From Deltaproteobacteria bacterium HGW-Deltaproteobacteria-18 (lineage in GTDB: Bacteria; Desulfobacterota; Desulfovibrionia; Desulfovibrionales; Desulfomicrobiaceae): a DNA stretch of 64,000 nt. This document shows, piece by piece, positions 17,149-25,884 of this stretch; the stretch's first letter is position 1, and each line of letters opens with the position of its first letter. A program made the position numbers and the translations under genes. The notes under the pieces were generated by a model that saw nothing but the letters and a program-made list of their open reading frames with translations, searched no databases and was not told the DNA's origin. The stretch lies in NCBI GenBank assembly GCA_002841885.1, contig PHBE01000008.1, forward strand, positions 62,001 through 126,000, given 5' to 3'.

Positions 17149-20100
17149 ATGAAGGACGTATTTTTTCTCCGGCGTCCGGTTTTGGCCATGGTCATCTCGC
17201 TGGTGATCATCATCCTGGGCACGTTGGCCATGCAGCGCCTTCCCGTGGCCCAGTACCCGGACCTGGTTCCACCGGCGGTGTCCGTGACGGCCATCTATCC
17301 GGGCGCCAGTCCCGAGGTCATTTCGCAGGTTGTGGCGGCTCCTTTGGAGCAGGCGGTGAACGGGGCCAAGGATCTCCTGTATCTGCAATCGACCTGTTCG
17401 GCCAACGGGGCCATGTCCATGAAGGCCACCTTCGCCCTGGGCACCGATCCGGAAATTGCCGGGAGCCGGGTCAGCAATCTGGTTCAGGGCGCGCTTGCCG
17501 GACTGCCTGACGAGGTGCGCCGTTTCGGGGTCAGTGTCACTTCGGATTCCGGCACCTTTCTCATGATCATTACCCTGGCCAGCCCGGACGGCCGGTATGA
17601 CAGCCTCTTTTTGAACAACTACGCAGCGTTGAACGTGACCGATCAGCTCAAGCGCATCCCCGGCGTTGCCTCGGCCAGTTCGCTCATCTCCGAAGAATAT
17701 TCCATGCGGATCTGGTTTGATCCGGCCAAGCTGGCGGCTTTCGCCCTGACCCCGCAGGATATCATTCGGGCGGTGCTGGAGCAGAACTCGCAGTATGCCG
17801 CGGGCACGGTGGGTCTGCAGCCCGCCCCGGAAGACCTGAAGATGACCTGGTTGGTCAGCACGCAGGGGCGCATGGCCACGGAGGAGGAGTTCGGGGACAT
17901 CATCATCCGGGTTGATGACAAGAAAGGGATCATGCGCCTGCGGGATGTCGCCCGGATCGAGCTTGGAGCCGCTGACTACGGGGTGCGGAGCAAATTGGAC
18001 GGCAAGCCCGTAGCCGGGATCAGCATTTCGCTCACACCGGGGGCCAACGCTCTGCGGACGGCCGATCTCATCGAGGCCAGAATGCAGAAGTTGAGCCTGG
18101 ATTTTCCGCCCGGTATGGAGCACGCAATCCCCTACAACGTGACGACTTTCGTGCGCATCTCCATCGAGGAGGTGGTCAAGACCCTGTTCGAAGCCATGGC
18201 GCTGGTGGCCCTGGTCATCTTTATCTTCCTGCAGAATCCAAGAGCCACCCTCATTCCCTGCATTGCCGTACCCGTGTCCATCGTGGGCACATTCGCGGGC
18301 ATGTACATGCTCGGCTTCTCCATAAACACTCTGACCCTCTTCGGTATGGTCCTGGCCATCGGTATCGTTGTGGACGACGCCATCGTGGTGCTCGAAAACG
18401 TGGAGCGGATCATGCACGACGAAGGGCTTTCGCCTCGGGAGGCCACTTCCAAGGCCATGCGCGAGGTAACCGGTCCGGTCATCGCCATTGTCCTTGTGCT
18501 CTGCGCGGTCTTCATCCCCGTGTCGTTCATGGGTGGGTTGACGGGTGAGATGTTCCGCCAGTTCGGCATCACCATCGCACTCTCGGTCATTATTTCCGGC
18601 ATCGTGGCCCTGACGCTCTCTCCGGTCATGTGCGGCTTTCTGCTGAAGTCCCGTCACGGGACCCCGGGGCGGTTCGCCCGGGCTTTCAACTGTGCTTTTG
18701 AAGGCCTGACCTCGGTCTATCTGCTCGGAGTCAGGTTTGTGCTGCGGTCCAACATTCTGGCCGTGGTCGTCATGTGCGTCCTTGGCTGGGGCACCTGGGA
18801 GTTGCTCAATCGTGTGCCCGAGGGCTTGGCCCCGGACGAGGACCAGGGCTACATCATCGCCGCCGCCATGCTGCCCGACGGGGCGGGCATGCCGCGCACG
18901 GACAAGATTCTGGATCATCTGTCTGAAACCATGCGGCGGGATCCTTCCGTGGTTTCGGTGCTGACCATCGCCGGGACCGATCTGCTCGGAGGAACCGGCA
19001 CTCTGGGCAGCGCAGGCGCGGCCTTCATCATCTTGAAGCCCTGGGAGGAGCGCACCGGCGCGGCTCAGTCTTCACAGGCGCTGGCGGGCAAGGTTTTCGG
19101 GATCGATGTGACCGACGGGATTCTTGCGGCTTTCAACCCGCCGCCCATCGTGGGCCTGAGCACGGTCGGCGGGCTGGAGGGGTTTCTGCAGAACAATGCC
19201 GGGGCTTCCATCGAGGAGATGGCGGCGCAGGCCGACAGGCTGAGCGCGGCTGCAGCCGGACGGCCCGAGTTGCGCGGGGTGAACAGCGCGCTTCGGCTCG
19301 GCACGCCCAAGATCTTCGTGCAGCTTGACGTGGAAAAGGCCAAGCTCATGGGAGTCGAGGTGGGGGATGTCTATCAGGCCTTAAGCTCCACCCTGTCCGG
19401 AAGTTACATCAACGATTTCACGCTGCACGGCCGCGCCTTCAAGGTCTATTTGCAGGCAGAGTCGGTGTTTAGGGCCGGACCCGAGGACCTTGGCGCGATT
19501 TTCGTGCGCAGCATGTCCGGGGCCATGATTCCCCTGTCCAACCTCATCTCCACTTCCACCACCAGCGGAGCCTTCTCCCTGACGCGCTTCAATGGCGTCC
19601 CGGCGGCGCGTATTTCCGGTCAGGCCGCGCCGGGATTCAGCAACATGCAGGCCATGTCCGCCCTGGAGGAACTGGTGCGCAGCGAACTGCCCGCGGGATA
19701 TTCCCTGGCCTGGAGCGGCTCGTCCTTTCAGGAAAAAGCAGGCGGCGGGACCAACTACATGGCGCTCCTGCTTGGCCTTGGGCTGGTCTTTCTCATCCTG
19801 GCCGCCCAATACGAGAGTTGGACCATGCCCACGGCCGTGATCCTGGCCGTGCCCTTTGCCCTGTTCGGGGCCATGGCGACTATTTTCGTACGCGGTTTTG
19901 CCAACGACATTTACGTCCAGGTAGCGATGGTGACCCTCATCGGCCTCGCGGCCAAGAACGCCATTCTGATCGTGGAATTCGCCGCCGTGGAACTGGCAGC
20001 GGGGCGTTCTCCGACCGAAGCCGCTCTCACGGCTGCTCGTCTGCGCTTCCGGCCCATCATGATGACGTCCATGGCCTTCATTCTGGGCTGCGTGCCGCTG

Positions 20101-20286
20101 GTGCTCTCTTCGGGCGCGGGTTCGGCCAGCCGACATGTCCTCGGCAGCAGCATAATTGGGGGCATGGTCGCCGCCACGCTCATCTCGCCCATTTTCGTGC
20201 CCTGGTTCTTCAAAGTGGTGATGAGCTGGAACCGGGATCAGTCCGTGGTCGTGGATGCGGATCGAGGTGGTGGAAAGGTCGGTTGA
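17149..20286 (+). CDS. RND (HAE1) multidrug efflux pump, AcrB/MexB-like
   Basis: 1045 residues, full family length. The start MKDVFFLRRPVLAMVISL is the first membrane helix, with large periplasmic loops after helices 1 and 7. In helix 4 the proton-relay aspartates appear as GIVVDDAIVVLENVER; the second repeat carries LAAQYESW, GLAAKNAILIVEFA and RFRPIMMTS. It uses the proton gradient to expel substrates through the adaptor and outer-membrane protein encoded just upstream. HAE1 pumps often export drugs and sometimes NRPS products; which applies here is unknown. Confidence 0.96.
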   Translation: MKDVFFLRRPVLAMVISLVIIILGTLAMQRLPVAQYPDLVPPAVSVTAIYPGASPEVISQVVAAPLEQAVNGAKDLLYLQSTCSANGAMSMKATFALGTDPEIAGSRVSNLVQGALAGLPDEVRRFGVSVTSDSGTFLMIITLASPDGRYDSLFLNNYAALNVTDQLKRIPGVASASSLISEEYSMRIWFDPAKLAAFALTPQDIIRAVLEQNSQYAAGTVGLQPAPEDLKMTWLVSTQGRMATEEEFGDIIIRVDDKKGIMRLRDVARIELGAADYGVRSKLDGKPVAGISISLTPGANALRTADLIEARMQKLSLDFPPGMEHAIPYNVTTFVRISIEEVVKTLFEAMALVALVIFIFLQNPRATLIPCIAVPVSIVGTFAGMYMLGFSINTLTLFGMVLAIGIVVDDAIVVLENVERIMHDEGLSPREATSKAMREVTGPVIAIVLVLCAVFIPVSFMGGLTGEMFRQFGITIALSVIISGIVALTLSPVMCGFLLKSRHGTPGRFARAFNCAFEGLTSVYLLGVRFVLRSNILAVVVMCVLGWGTWELLNRVPEGLAPDEDQGYIIAAAMLPDGAGMPRTDKILDHLSETMRRDPSVVSVLTIAGTDLLGGTGTLGSAGAAFIILKPWEERTGAAQSSQALAGKVFGIDVTDGILAAFNPPPIVGLSTVGGLEGFLQNNAGASIEEMAAQADRLSAAAAGRPELRGVNSALRLGTPKIFVQLDVEKAKLMGVEVGDVYQALSSTLSGSYINDFTLHGRAFKVYLQAESVFRAGPEDLGAIFVRSMSGAMIPLSNLISTSTTSGAFSLTRFNGVPAARISGQAAPGFSNMQAMSALEELVRSELPAGYSLAWSGSSFQEKAGGGTNYMALLLGLGLVFLILAAQYESWTMPTAVILAVPFALFGAMATIFVRGFANDIYVQVAMVTLIGLAAKNAILIVEFAAVELAAGRSPTEAALTAARLRFRPIMMTSMAFILGCVPLVLSSGAGSASRHVLGSSIIGGMVAATLISPIFVPWFFKVVMSWNRDQSVVVDADRGGGKVG

Positions 20287-20341
20287 TGTGTGTCCATTGG
20301 GTGCCGCGATGATACCCGGGTCTTGTATCCTTGAAGGCAAT

Positions 20342-20368
20342 ATGTCGAAATTGTGAGTAGTTCGACAT
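20342..20368. terminator. Hairpin between convergent genes, possible terminator
   Basis: ATGTCGAA (20342-20349) and TTCGACAT (20361-20368) form a perfect 8-bp stem with an 11-base loop. It lies between the end of the RND gene and the end of the convergent phosphopantetheinyl transferase gene. No clear T-run follows on either strand, so an intrinsic terminator is only possible. Confidence 0.3.
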
Positions 20369-20401
20369 GGCTTCACCCACGAGTCCCGATAAGCTGATAT
20401 T

Positions 20402-21121
20402 TCAGATGTGGCCCGTTTCGAACAGCTCTTGGGGCGAGGGCTTGAGCAGCGCGGCCGTGAAACAGTACGAGGCGGCCACGGTCAGCCAATAGCCGTGTGC
20501 CAGAGGCAGGTGTGCCCAATGGTTGATTGCCTCCTCGCCAGTGGTCCCGACCTGTAGCGGATCTGCCAGCAGTCCGGTGCCGTGGGCTTTCAAAATCGCC
20601 TCCTTGATGGTCCAACGGCGGATCAGGTCCGACGCGGGGTCCTCGGCGTTGCGGATGTCCTCGCGCTCTTGCGCCGTGAAGACCATGCTGAAATCCTCCA
20701 CCGGCATTTCACGAATTTCCTCCACATCCACCCCGATCCCCCCCGATGCCTGCGCGTGACCGATGGCGCAGGCCGCCCAGCGCCCTGAGTGGCTGAGGCT
20801 GACCGGACGAGGGCAGTCGGCCAGCCATGGCCTGCCCTGCGGGTCGCTGCGAAGGGCTCTGACTCCCGTCGGCGCGTCACGATTTTCCAGAAGCGACAGA
20901 CCCAAACCGAGCAACAACCTGGCCAGAATGCGGCGAAGTCGATCCTCTGACCTGCGGTTTTTGCGGATGGCCTCGGCTTGCGCTACCGGCAAGATGTCCA
21001 GAAGAGATGCTTCCGACATATGCGCGAGCATGCCGATATCGGCCGCCAGGACAAGTACCTGCGGCCGGAGAGTGCCCATGTCATCTGCAAGCCGAGAATC
21101 GTGAAAATCTGGAATGCTCAT
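20402..21121 (-). CDS. Sfp/EntD-type 4'-phosphopantetheinyl transferase
   Basis: 239 residues. The two family signatures are clear: GIGVDVEEI (128-136), whose acidic residues bind magnesium, and WTIKEAILKAHGTGL (170-184) with the catalytic Glu and Lys; SLSHSG (108-113) is the third element. It transfers phosphopantetheine from CoA to a serine of a carrier protein. The closeness to an NRPS gene suggests it activates that synthetase, and it might also serve the biotin-operon ACP. It is convergent with the RND gene. Confidence 0.92.
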   Translation of the reverse strand: MSIPDFHDSRLADDMGTLRPQVLVLAADIGMLAHMSEASLLDILPVAQAEAIRKNRRSEDRLRRILARLLLGLGLSLLENRDAPTGVRALRSDPQGRPWLADCPRPVSLSHSGRWAACAIGHAQASGGIGVDVEEIREMPVEDFSMVFTAQEREDIRNAEDPASDLIRRWTIKEAILKAHGTGLLADPLQVGTTGEEAINHWAHLPLAHGYWLTVAASYCFTAALLKPSPQELFETGHI

Positions 21122-21289
21122 GTGGAATAGCTTTGGTTGCGATAGCCGTGTTGGGACAGGTTTTTTTGCTGAAGATCCCGAACTCTACCCGTTAAACCGA
21201 TCTCGTGGTGTGATCAGTACTGATTTATCCGTGAGAGTGTCCCCCAGCCGAACTTACTTCGGCGTCCTCCCGAGTGGTCGTGCACTCCT

Positions 21290-21454
21290 TCATGTTTTTG
21301 TAAGCAAGTCTGGGGCAGAATGCCAGCCCCAGGCTGCTCTCAAACGAAGCCAATTCCTCGGGTTTATTGCGGGCACGGTTGTCCACTTCTCCCGAGGGGT
21401 CTTCCGGTGCCGCAGAGGATCATCGTAAGGTACTTTGGGCGTGTTGTTGCGCAT
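21290..21454 (-). CDS. Small unrecognised protein (54 codons) with strong ribosome binding site
   Basis: The ATG at 21454 overlaps the stop of the preceding broken gene (TAATG) and is preceded by AAAGGAGGGAG, one of the strongest Shine-Dalgarno sequences in the window. The product is basic and aromatic-rich (RNWLRLRAAWGWH), with no signal or membrane segment. It may be a truncated remnant of a longer gene of the same decayed locus. A real but unknown small protein is the alternative. Confidence 0.4.
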   Translation of the reverse strand: MRNNTPKVPYDDPLRHRKTPREKWTTVPAINPRNWLRLRAAWGWHSAPDLLTKT

Positions 21455-22547
21455 TATCTCCCTCCTTTCATCTTGGCGTGCCATGCCTGGATGGATGTGA
21501 AATTATCAATGGCTGCGTCCCAGATGCGCAGGGCATCGTCCTGAGCTTCTGCGTCACAGCTCATCTCCAGGTAGATCGCAGGTCTTTGTGGGCTTTTGGC
21601 TTCTGCCTCGATTGCCCACTTGGCATAGAGCGTCGATTGGTATTCACCGCACTCGTGTGCGGAGAGGATATAAACTTCCTTCAGACCGGGCATGCCCTCG
21701 AAGGGGCGTTGGCGTGAACGCAGGATTTTGAGATCGATCTTATTCCCATCGAGTATTTTTTGAATCGAAGTGATTGATTTGGCCGGTTCGTCCGGAGTCG
21801 AGATCATATACGCTCTGAGGCGTAGCATTATTTTTGGCGCGGTTTCTGTATCGGGGCGGCTAGCTGAAGCCCTGACATCCTTGTCCCCATGTCATCATCC
21901 CCTGCATCCACCCCCTTCTGGTCCAGAACAAGTCCGCCGGGAGGTTTGTTCTGTCAGTGTGGTAGTGTTTGAAGAAATCAAGGACCGTCCCTTTCAGGTC
22001 GCCCAGGCATTCTTCGCCAATCTTGTATGCGGTCTCCTCCTTGATGCGCAGGATCCAGTGCGGCATGGCCACGAAGGTGTCGGTCCAGTGCGCGCCGTTC
22101 TGGGCCGAGTAGCAGAGCAGGACTGCCGGGTGGTCGAAGTGGTCGCTGACATCTTCCTGGACAAAACCGCCGCGGACGACGGGCGTATCCTTGTACACAT
22201 CGTAGTGCTTCCTGGCCTCGTCACGAACCGGTTCCCAGAGAGCCCGGAACTGCTTTGCGCGGTCCCCGGAGCCCCAGTCCGTTTCCTCGATGATCATGTC
22301 GTTGATTTTTATAAACCTGCCCTAGACATCCAGCCCTTTGGGCACAGGGAAAAAGAAGCGCCCCACGGGGTAGAGGGTCACGGGCAAAGGGGGCTGGCTG
22401 GATCTGTCGTGCTGCATGGTTCGGCAACCTTCCGGCGAGAAGAAGTGTCAGGATGGCAAGGAAGCACAGCGCTTGGCGCTGCGCACGGGACATGGCCTTT
22501 TCGCTGAGGGCGGGGCCGCTGCGGGTGTCCGTTCGGCGCCGGGTCAT
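21454..22547 (-). pseudogene. Tli4-like T6SS immunity lipoprotein, broken by two frameshifts and one in-frame UAG
   Basis: Joining three frames restores one protein of roughly 340 residues. Part 1 (from 22547, or better the ATG at 22493) encodes a signal segment ending LLLAG; a frameshift at the CCTTCC run (22428-22433) leads to a frame with GCRTM, rebuilding a lipobox. That frame reads VGRFFFPVPKGLDV, then UAG (22324-22322), then GRFIKINDMIIEE and on to 21860. A second frameshift at the C-run 21885-21888 joins the part ending at 21454. The GRF-x-PVPKG-x-GRFIK-IIEE pattern and the C-terminal segment resemble Tli4, the immunity partner of Tle phospholipase effectors. Family match is by eye; the three lesions are read directly. 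Confidence 0.6.
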
Positions 22548-22843
22548 GGTTGGCCGCCGTTTTTGTCCGGTAGGATGGGAACGAAATCGAGGTCGTCGGT
22601 CTGGTGCACCGTAGTGGTCTGAGCGTAGGTGTAGTCGCGCCAGGGATGGCCTTCGGTCGTGGCCTGCTGATCATCCTCAGGGCCAAGCCAGACCACGGTC
22701 TGCAGCAGACCCAACTCCTGCCGGTCACTCTCGGCCGCGACGCTGAAGGCATGCATCACACCTCCCTTACCCCGGGTTTCCCGCAGAAGCGCGTCCGGAT
22801 CTTCGACACGCCGAAGCGTGCCGCAGGAATTCATGACCTCCAT
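22544..22843 (-). CDS. Unrecognised 99-residue protein upstream of the Tli4-like pseudogene
   Basis: ATG at 22843 follows GGGAGGA at good spacing; its stop overlaps the first codon of the pseudogene (ATGA). The sequence contains GKGGVMHAFSVAAESD and QTVVWLGPEDDQQ, with no signal peptide or membrane helix, and I recognise no family. Being coupled to an immunity-like gene, it could be the last piece of an effector or an adaptor, or another decayed fragment. The longer frame back to 22891 lacks a ribosome binding site. Confidence 0.45.
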   Translation of the reverse strand: MEVMNSCGTLRRVEDPDALLRETRGKGGVMHAFSVAAESDRQELGLLQTVVWLGPEDDQQATTEGHPWRDYTYAQTTTVHQTDDLDFVPILPDKNGGQP

Positions 22844-23262
22844 CAGTTCTTCCTCCCGTGTTGCAGTGTCCTGCCCCCTTCGGGGCGCCAAAAAACGTTT
22901 TGGGGAAGACAGTATAACGGGAGGACCGGGGGTGATATTGGGCGATTTCAGTATAATGAATGACTGAATTACGTATATCAGCGCTGACCAGGGAATGGTT
23001 TCCCTGGTCCCATATGCTTTAGTGGAGGAATACAGGGCGATTTTTTGTTAGCAATTGCAGATCATTAGGAATAAAAAACGGTAAATTTTGGGCAGGAGCG
23101 ATGAATCCAAGGACTTTTTTAACAGAAACAATCATGAAATTAGGCGGTTATTGGCCTCAAAGACCTTGGATGTCGGGAGTCATGTTTTTCAGGATTGAAT
23201 GCGGACGAACGGAGTTGTAACGTCGTCTCCCAAAGAACAACGCGAGACTTGGAGGTGTAGGC
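22844..23262. other. Intergenic region upstream of divergent genes
   Basis: About 420 bases with no credible gene. It includes a perfect 10-bp hairpin (listed separately) and two copies of CAGTATAA (near 22911 and 22951), which on the minus strand read TTATACTG, close to a -10 box; one may be the promoter of the minus-strand locus. Nothing else was recognised. Confidence 0.4.
22986..23009. repeat. Perfect inverted repeat (hairpin)
   Basis: GACCAGGGAA (22986-22995) and TTCCCTGGTC (23000-23009) form a 10-bp perfect stem with a TGGT loop. No T-run follows on either strand, so it is either a remnant terminator or a protein-binding site. Confidence 0.45.
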
Positions 23263-23664
23263 GTGAATTATGTGGGATCGTGTCTGTGCGGCAAGGTCGC
23301 CTTCGAGGCTGAAGGCGAATTCGAGAGTTTCTATTTGTGCCATTGCGAAAGATGCCGCAAGGATACCGGGTCGGCCCATGCGGCCAACCTGTTTTCGTCC
23401 TCGGCGACCCTTCGCTGGATCTCGGGCGAGAACTTGGTGAAAACATTTAACTTCAACAATACAGGTCACATAAAAAGTTTTTGTGTGGAATGCGGTTCTG
23501 CCCTGCCTAACATTCAAATGGACGGCACATTGCTGGTGCTCCCAGCGGGCAGTCTCGACTGTGACGCGCCAATTCCGCCCACGGCGCATATCTTCGTTTC
23601 GCGTAAAGCCAATTGGGACACGTTGCTGGAATTGCTCCCCACCTTTGAGGAACTGCCAGAGTAA
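23263..23664 (+). CDS. GFA/CENP-V domain protein (S-(hydroxymethyl)glutathione synthase-like)
   Basis: 133 residues from a GTG with GGAGG 7 bases upstream. The zinc-binding pattern of the GFA fold is complete: SCLCGKV, then CHCERCRK, then FCVECGSAL. The family includes Gfa, which was proposed to condense formaldehyde with glutathione, but most members are uncharacterised. It stands alone with no glutathione or formaldehyde genes nearby. A zinc-binding protein is well supported; the substrate is not. Confidence 0.85.
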   Translation: MNYVGSCLCGKVAFEAEGEFESFYLCHCERCRKDTGSAHAANLFSSSATLRWISGENLVKTFNFNNTGHIKSFCVECGSALPNIQMDGTLLVLPAGSLDCDAPIPPTAHIFVSRKANWDTLLELLPTFEELPE

Positions 23665-24152
23665 TCCGCTTCCTGCCTCTTTTATTCCGGAGTGGCAACT
23701 CCGGCCGTTTAGCTGGATCGCCGGACTTTCAAAGCGCGCAAAAGCGGGATTTTTCTTTGAGCCTTTTTTCCGTGAACGAAAGAACAAAGATGTTCAGATA
23801 GATAGTCAACGCAGAATATTTTTTTGCATTCTTGATGCTTGAACTTTATACAGAGCTCAAAATTCCTGACTTGTTGAAAAACGAATTGATTCTACTCTCA
23901 CAGACTTTTCAAATTGTTTGCAACTCGATGGCGTTGTTTGTATTTCACATGCAGAGATTCTTTCTTTGTGTTCTGTTGTGTTGTGACAAAAAAAGCATTG
24001 CAGAACGGGGAGGGCGCATCGAGAAATATATTCAATTATTTTGGATAGATTTCCATTTCAGCGACTTTGCTCTCAACCCTGGAAATTTGAGTTGTTACTC
24101 CGAACTCTGAGCAGTTAACACTTTATGCTGTAGCGAGGCGCAAGGAAATTTT
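23665..24152. other. Intergenic region without recognised features
   Basis: Nearly 490 bases, AT-richer than its flanks. A 92-codon frame (23832-24110) has no Shine-Dalgarno and a composition unlike a protein, so it is not called. The end, just before the ZIP gene, presumably holds its promoter; no clear metal-regulator site was seen. Confidence 0.4.
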
Positions 24153-24965
24153 ATGTTTGAATGGTTTCTGGGATTGAACACCGTTATGCAGGCACTTTTG
24201 GCTACCTGCTTCACTTGGTTCGTGACGGCCCTTGGGGCGGCGACGGTTTTTTTCTTCAAAGATATCAATCGGAAAATGCTGGATGGAATGCTCGGTTTTG
24301 CTGCTGGCGTGATGATCGCAGCAAGTTTTTGGTCTCTCCTGGCTCCGGCCATCGAGATGGCCGAAAACATGGGGCATCGTGCATGGCTGACGGCAGGCAT
24401 CGGTTTTTTGTCCGGCGGGGCTTTCTTGTGGCTGGTGGACGAGTTTCTCCCGCATCTCCATTTGGGATTTCCTAGATCTGAAGCCGAAGGCGTGAAAACC
24501 AGTTGGCACCGCAGCATCCTTTTGGTCCTGGCCATCACCCTTCACAACATTCCTGAAGGGTTGGCCGTAGGCGTGGCTTTCGGGGCACTGGCCGCCGACC
24601 TGCCTTCAGCCAACCTGGCCGGGGCTGTGGCATTGGCTTTAGGTATCGGGTTGCAAAACTTTCCAGAAGGTGCCGCCGTGTCCGTCCCCTTGCGACGTGA
24701 AGGGTTCTCACGACTGAAGAGCTTCTGGTATGGCCAGTTGTCAGGAATCGTGGAGCCTATTGCAGGAGTGATTGGCGCTGTTGCGGTCATCACGATGCGA
24801 CCTCTCCTGCCTTATGCCTTGGCCTTCGCTGCCGGCGCCATGATCTTTGTCGTCGTGGAGGAACTTATTCCCGAATCACAGTTGGAAAAGAATACTGACA
24901 TCGCGACAATAGGCACCATGTGTGGATTTACGTTGATGATGATGCTTGATGTCGGTTTAGGGTGA
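24153..24965 (+). CDS. ZIP-family divalent metal transporter
   Basis: 270 residues with eight predicted membrane helices. The metal-site motif [10 protein letters not shown] sits in helix 4 and the partner motif [10 protein letters not shown] in helix 5, where most family members have H/Q-x-x-x-E. A His-containing loop (PHLHLGF) separates helices 3 and 4. The length and arrangement fit the GufA subfamily, which carries zinc, iron or manganese into the cytoplasm. AAGGAA precedes the ATG. The gene stands alone. Confidence 0.92.
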   Translation: MFEWFLGLNTVMQALLATCFTWFVTALGAATVFFFKDINRKMLDGMLGFAAGVMIAASFWSLLAPAIEMAENMGHRAWLTAGIGFLSGGAFLWLVDEFLPHLHLGFPRSEAEGVKTSWHRSILLVLAITLHNIPEGLAVGVAFGALAADLPSANLAGAVALALGIGLQNFPEGAAVSVPLRREGFSRLKSFWYGQLSGIVEPIAGVIGAVAVITMRPLLPYALAFAAGAMIFVVVEELIPESQLEKNTDIATIGTMCGFTLMMMLDVGLG

Positions 24966-25216
24966 AATTTAATAAAATCACTGCTCGTTCTTGCCTAAAT
25001 CGAAATTATTGGGTGGTGGGTTCCGTTGAGCGCTTACGGAGCAAGTCGGCGTTCAATTCGTCTCGACACAGTGAACAAGTCATCCTTGTCCAACGAGCAT
25101 TCTGATTCTTCGATAACCAGGTCACTCGGTGACCTGGAGCACCACTCACAACCAATGCCTGGTTTGCTTCAAGCAAGAACTCGACTGATCCGTCTTGCGC
25201 GCACTAGATGAATTGT
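24966..25216. other. Intergenic region between convergent genes
   Basis: It holds a perfect 9-bp hairpin, CCAGGTCAC-TCG-GTGACCTGG (25120-25140), without a T-run, upstream of the bidirectional terminator at 25217-25244. The 61-codon frame at 25026 is not convincing as a gene. Confidence 0.4.
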
Positions 25217-25244
25217 AAAATAGCCTCGTAAGTGAGGCTATTTT
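25217..25244. terminator. Bidirectional intrinsic terminator
   Basis: AAAATAGCCTC (25217-25227) and GAGGCTATTTT (25234-25244) form a perfect 11-bp stem with a 6-base loop whose flanking A and T tracts serve both strands. It sits between the ZIP gene (plus) and the TPR gene (minus), as expected of a shared terminator for convergent genes. Confidence 0.75.
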
Positions 25245-25263
25245 ATATATAAACCCTCAATTG

Positions 25264-25884
25264 TCATGCGCGTTTCGTAGCCACGATCTCCTTTTCCTTG
25301 TCCCATACCAGCGTGGGCTTGGGGTATTTATCGTCGAGTTCGTAGGCCCGCAGGAAGTCATGGTAGGCTTCCGTGATTTTTTTGAGTTTCAGGAGGACCT
25401 TGCCGCGTTGATAGTGATAATCAGCGACTCCCGGCTTAAGATTTATAAGCCGACTCAAGTCCTTGCAGGCCTGGGCGTGGAGCGCCATGCGGCGACAGAG
25501 TTGTGAGCGGGCGTACAGGGCTTTGGTGTGGTTTGGGTCGAGGGTAACCGCCAGGGTGTATCTGACCAGGGCTTCCTGAAAATGTTCGGCCTTGGCCAGG
25601 GCGTCACCAAGTGCAAAATGGGCATCCGGCGAATTGGGAGTCTGCCTTGCGGCCTTGGCGTACGAGGCGATCGCCCCTTCAAGTTTCTGTTCGCTTATCG
25701 GTTGCTGCCCGACTTTGATGACTTGTTGTGTTTGCGCTGCCACCATCCGCATTTCCATTTCGTCGGACGAGGCAAATGGTGCCTGGCCTTGCGAATGTAG
25801 TGTGCCGGCCAGACAAATGGTCGGGGCGGAGAAAATCAGGAAAGCAATAAAAATCAGAGGGGTGAGTGTGGCGGAGTGTTTCAT
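25264..25884 (-). CDS. Exported TPR-repeat protein
   Basis: 206 residues from the ATG at 25884, which is preceded by GGAGG; the longer frame to 25908 lacks that signal. A signal peptide ends near CLA. At least three TPR units follow (PDAHFALGDALAKAEHFQEALVRY, DPNHTKALYARSQL and VADYHYQRGKVLLKLKK). The repeats bind partner proteins or peptides; the protein is probably periplasmic. No neighbour indicates its partner. Confidence 0.82.
   Translation of the reverse strand: MKHSATLTPLIFIAFLIFSAPTICLAGTLHSQGQAPFASSDEMEMRMVAAQTQQVIKVGQQPISEQKLEGAIASYAKAARQTPNSPDAHFALGDALAKAEHFQEALVRYTLAVTLDPNHTKALYARSQLCRRMALHAQACKDLSRLINLKPGVADYHYQRGKVLLKLKKITEAYHDFLRAYELDDKYPKPTLVWDKEKEIVATKRA

Noticed and set aside
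17035-18918. Long minus-strand frame of 627 codons opposite the RND gene
   Set aside because: It is a shadow of the GC-rich plus-strand gene; its His-, Gly- and Asp-rich sequence has no protein character.
22322-22324. In-frame UAG read as pyrrolysine or selenocysteine-like recoding
   Set aside because: The same gene also has two frameshifts, and it is not a methylamine methyltransferase or other known UAG-recoded family; decay explains all three lesions.
22844-23262. A repeat array such as CRISPR in the decayed locus
   Set aside because: Only single inverted repeats and two short -10-like copies occur; there are no regularly spaced direct repeats.
23832-24110. 92-codon open frame before the ZIP gene
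   Set aside because: No Shine-Dalgarno, unlikely composition, AT-rich surroundings and no recognisable motif.
25026-25211. 61-codon open frame between the ZIP and TPR genes
   Set aside because: It runs through a hairpin region between convergent genes and has no translation signal.
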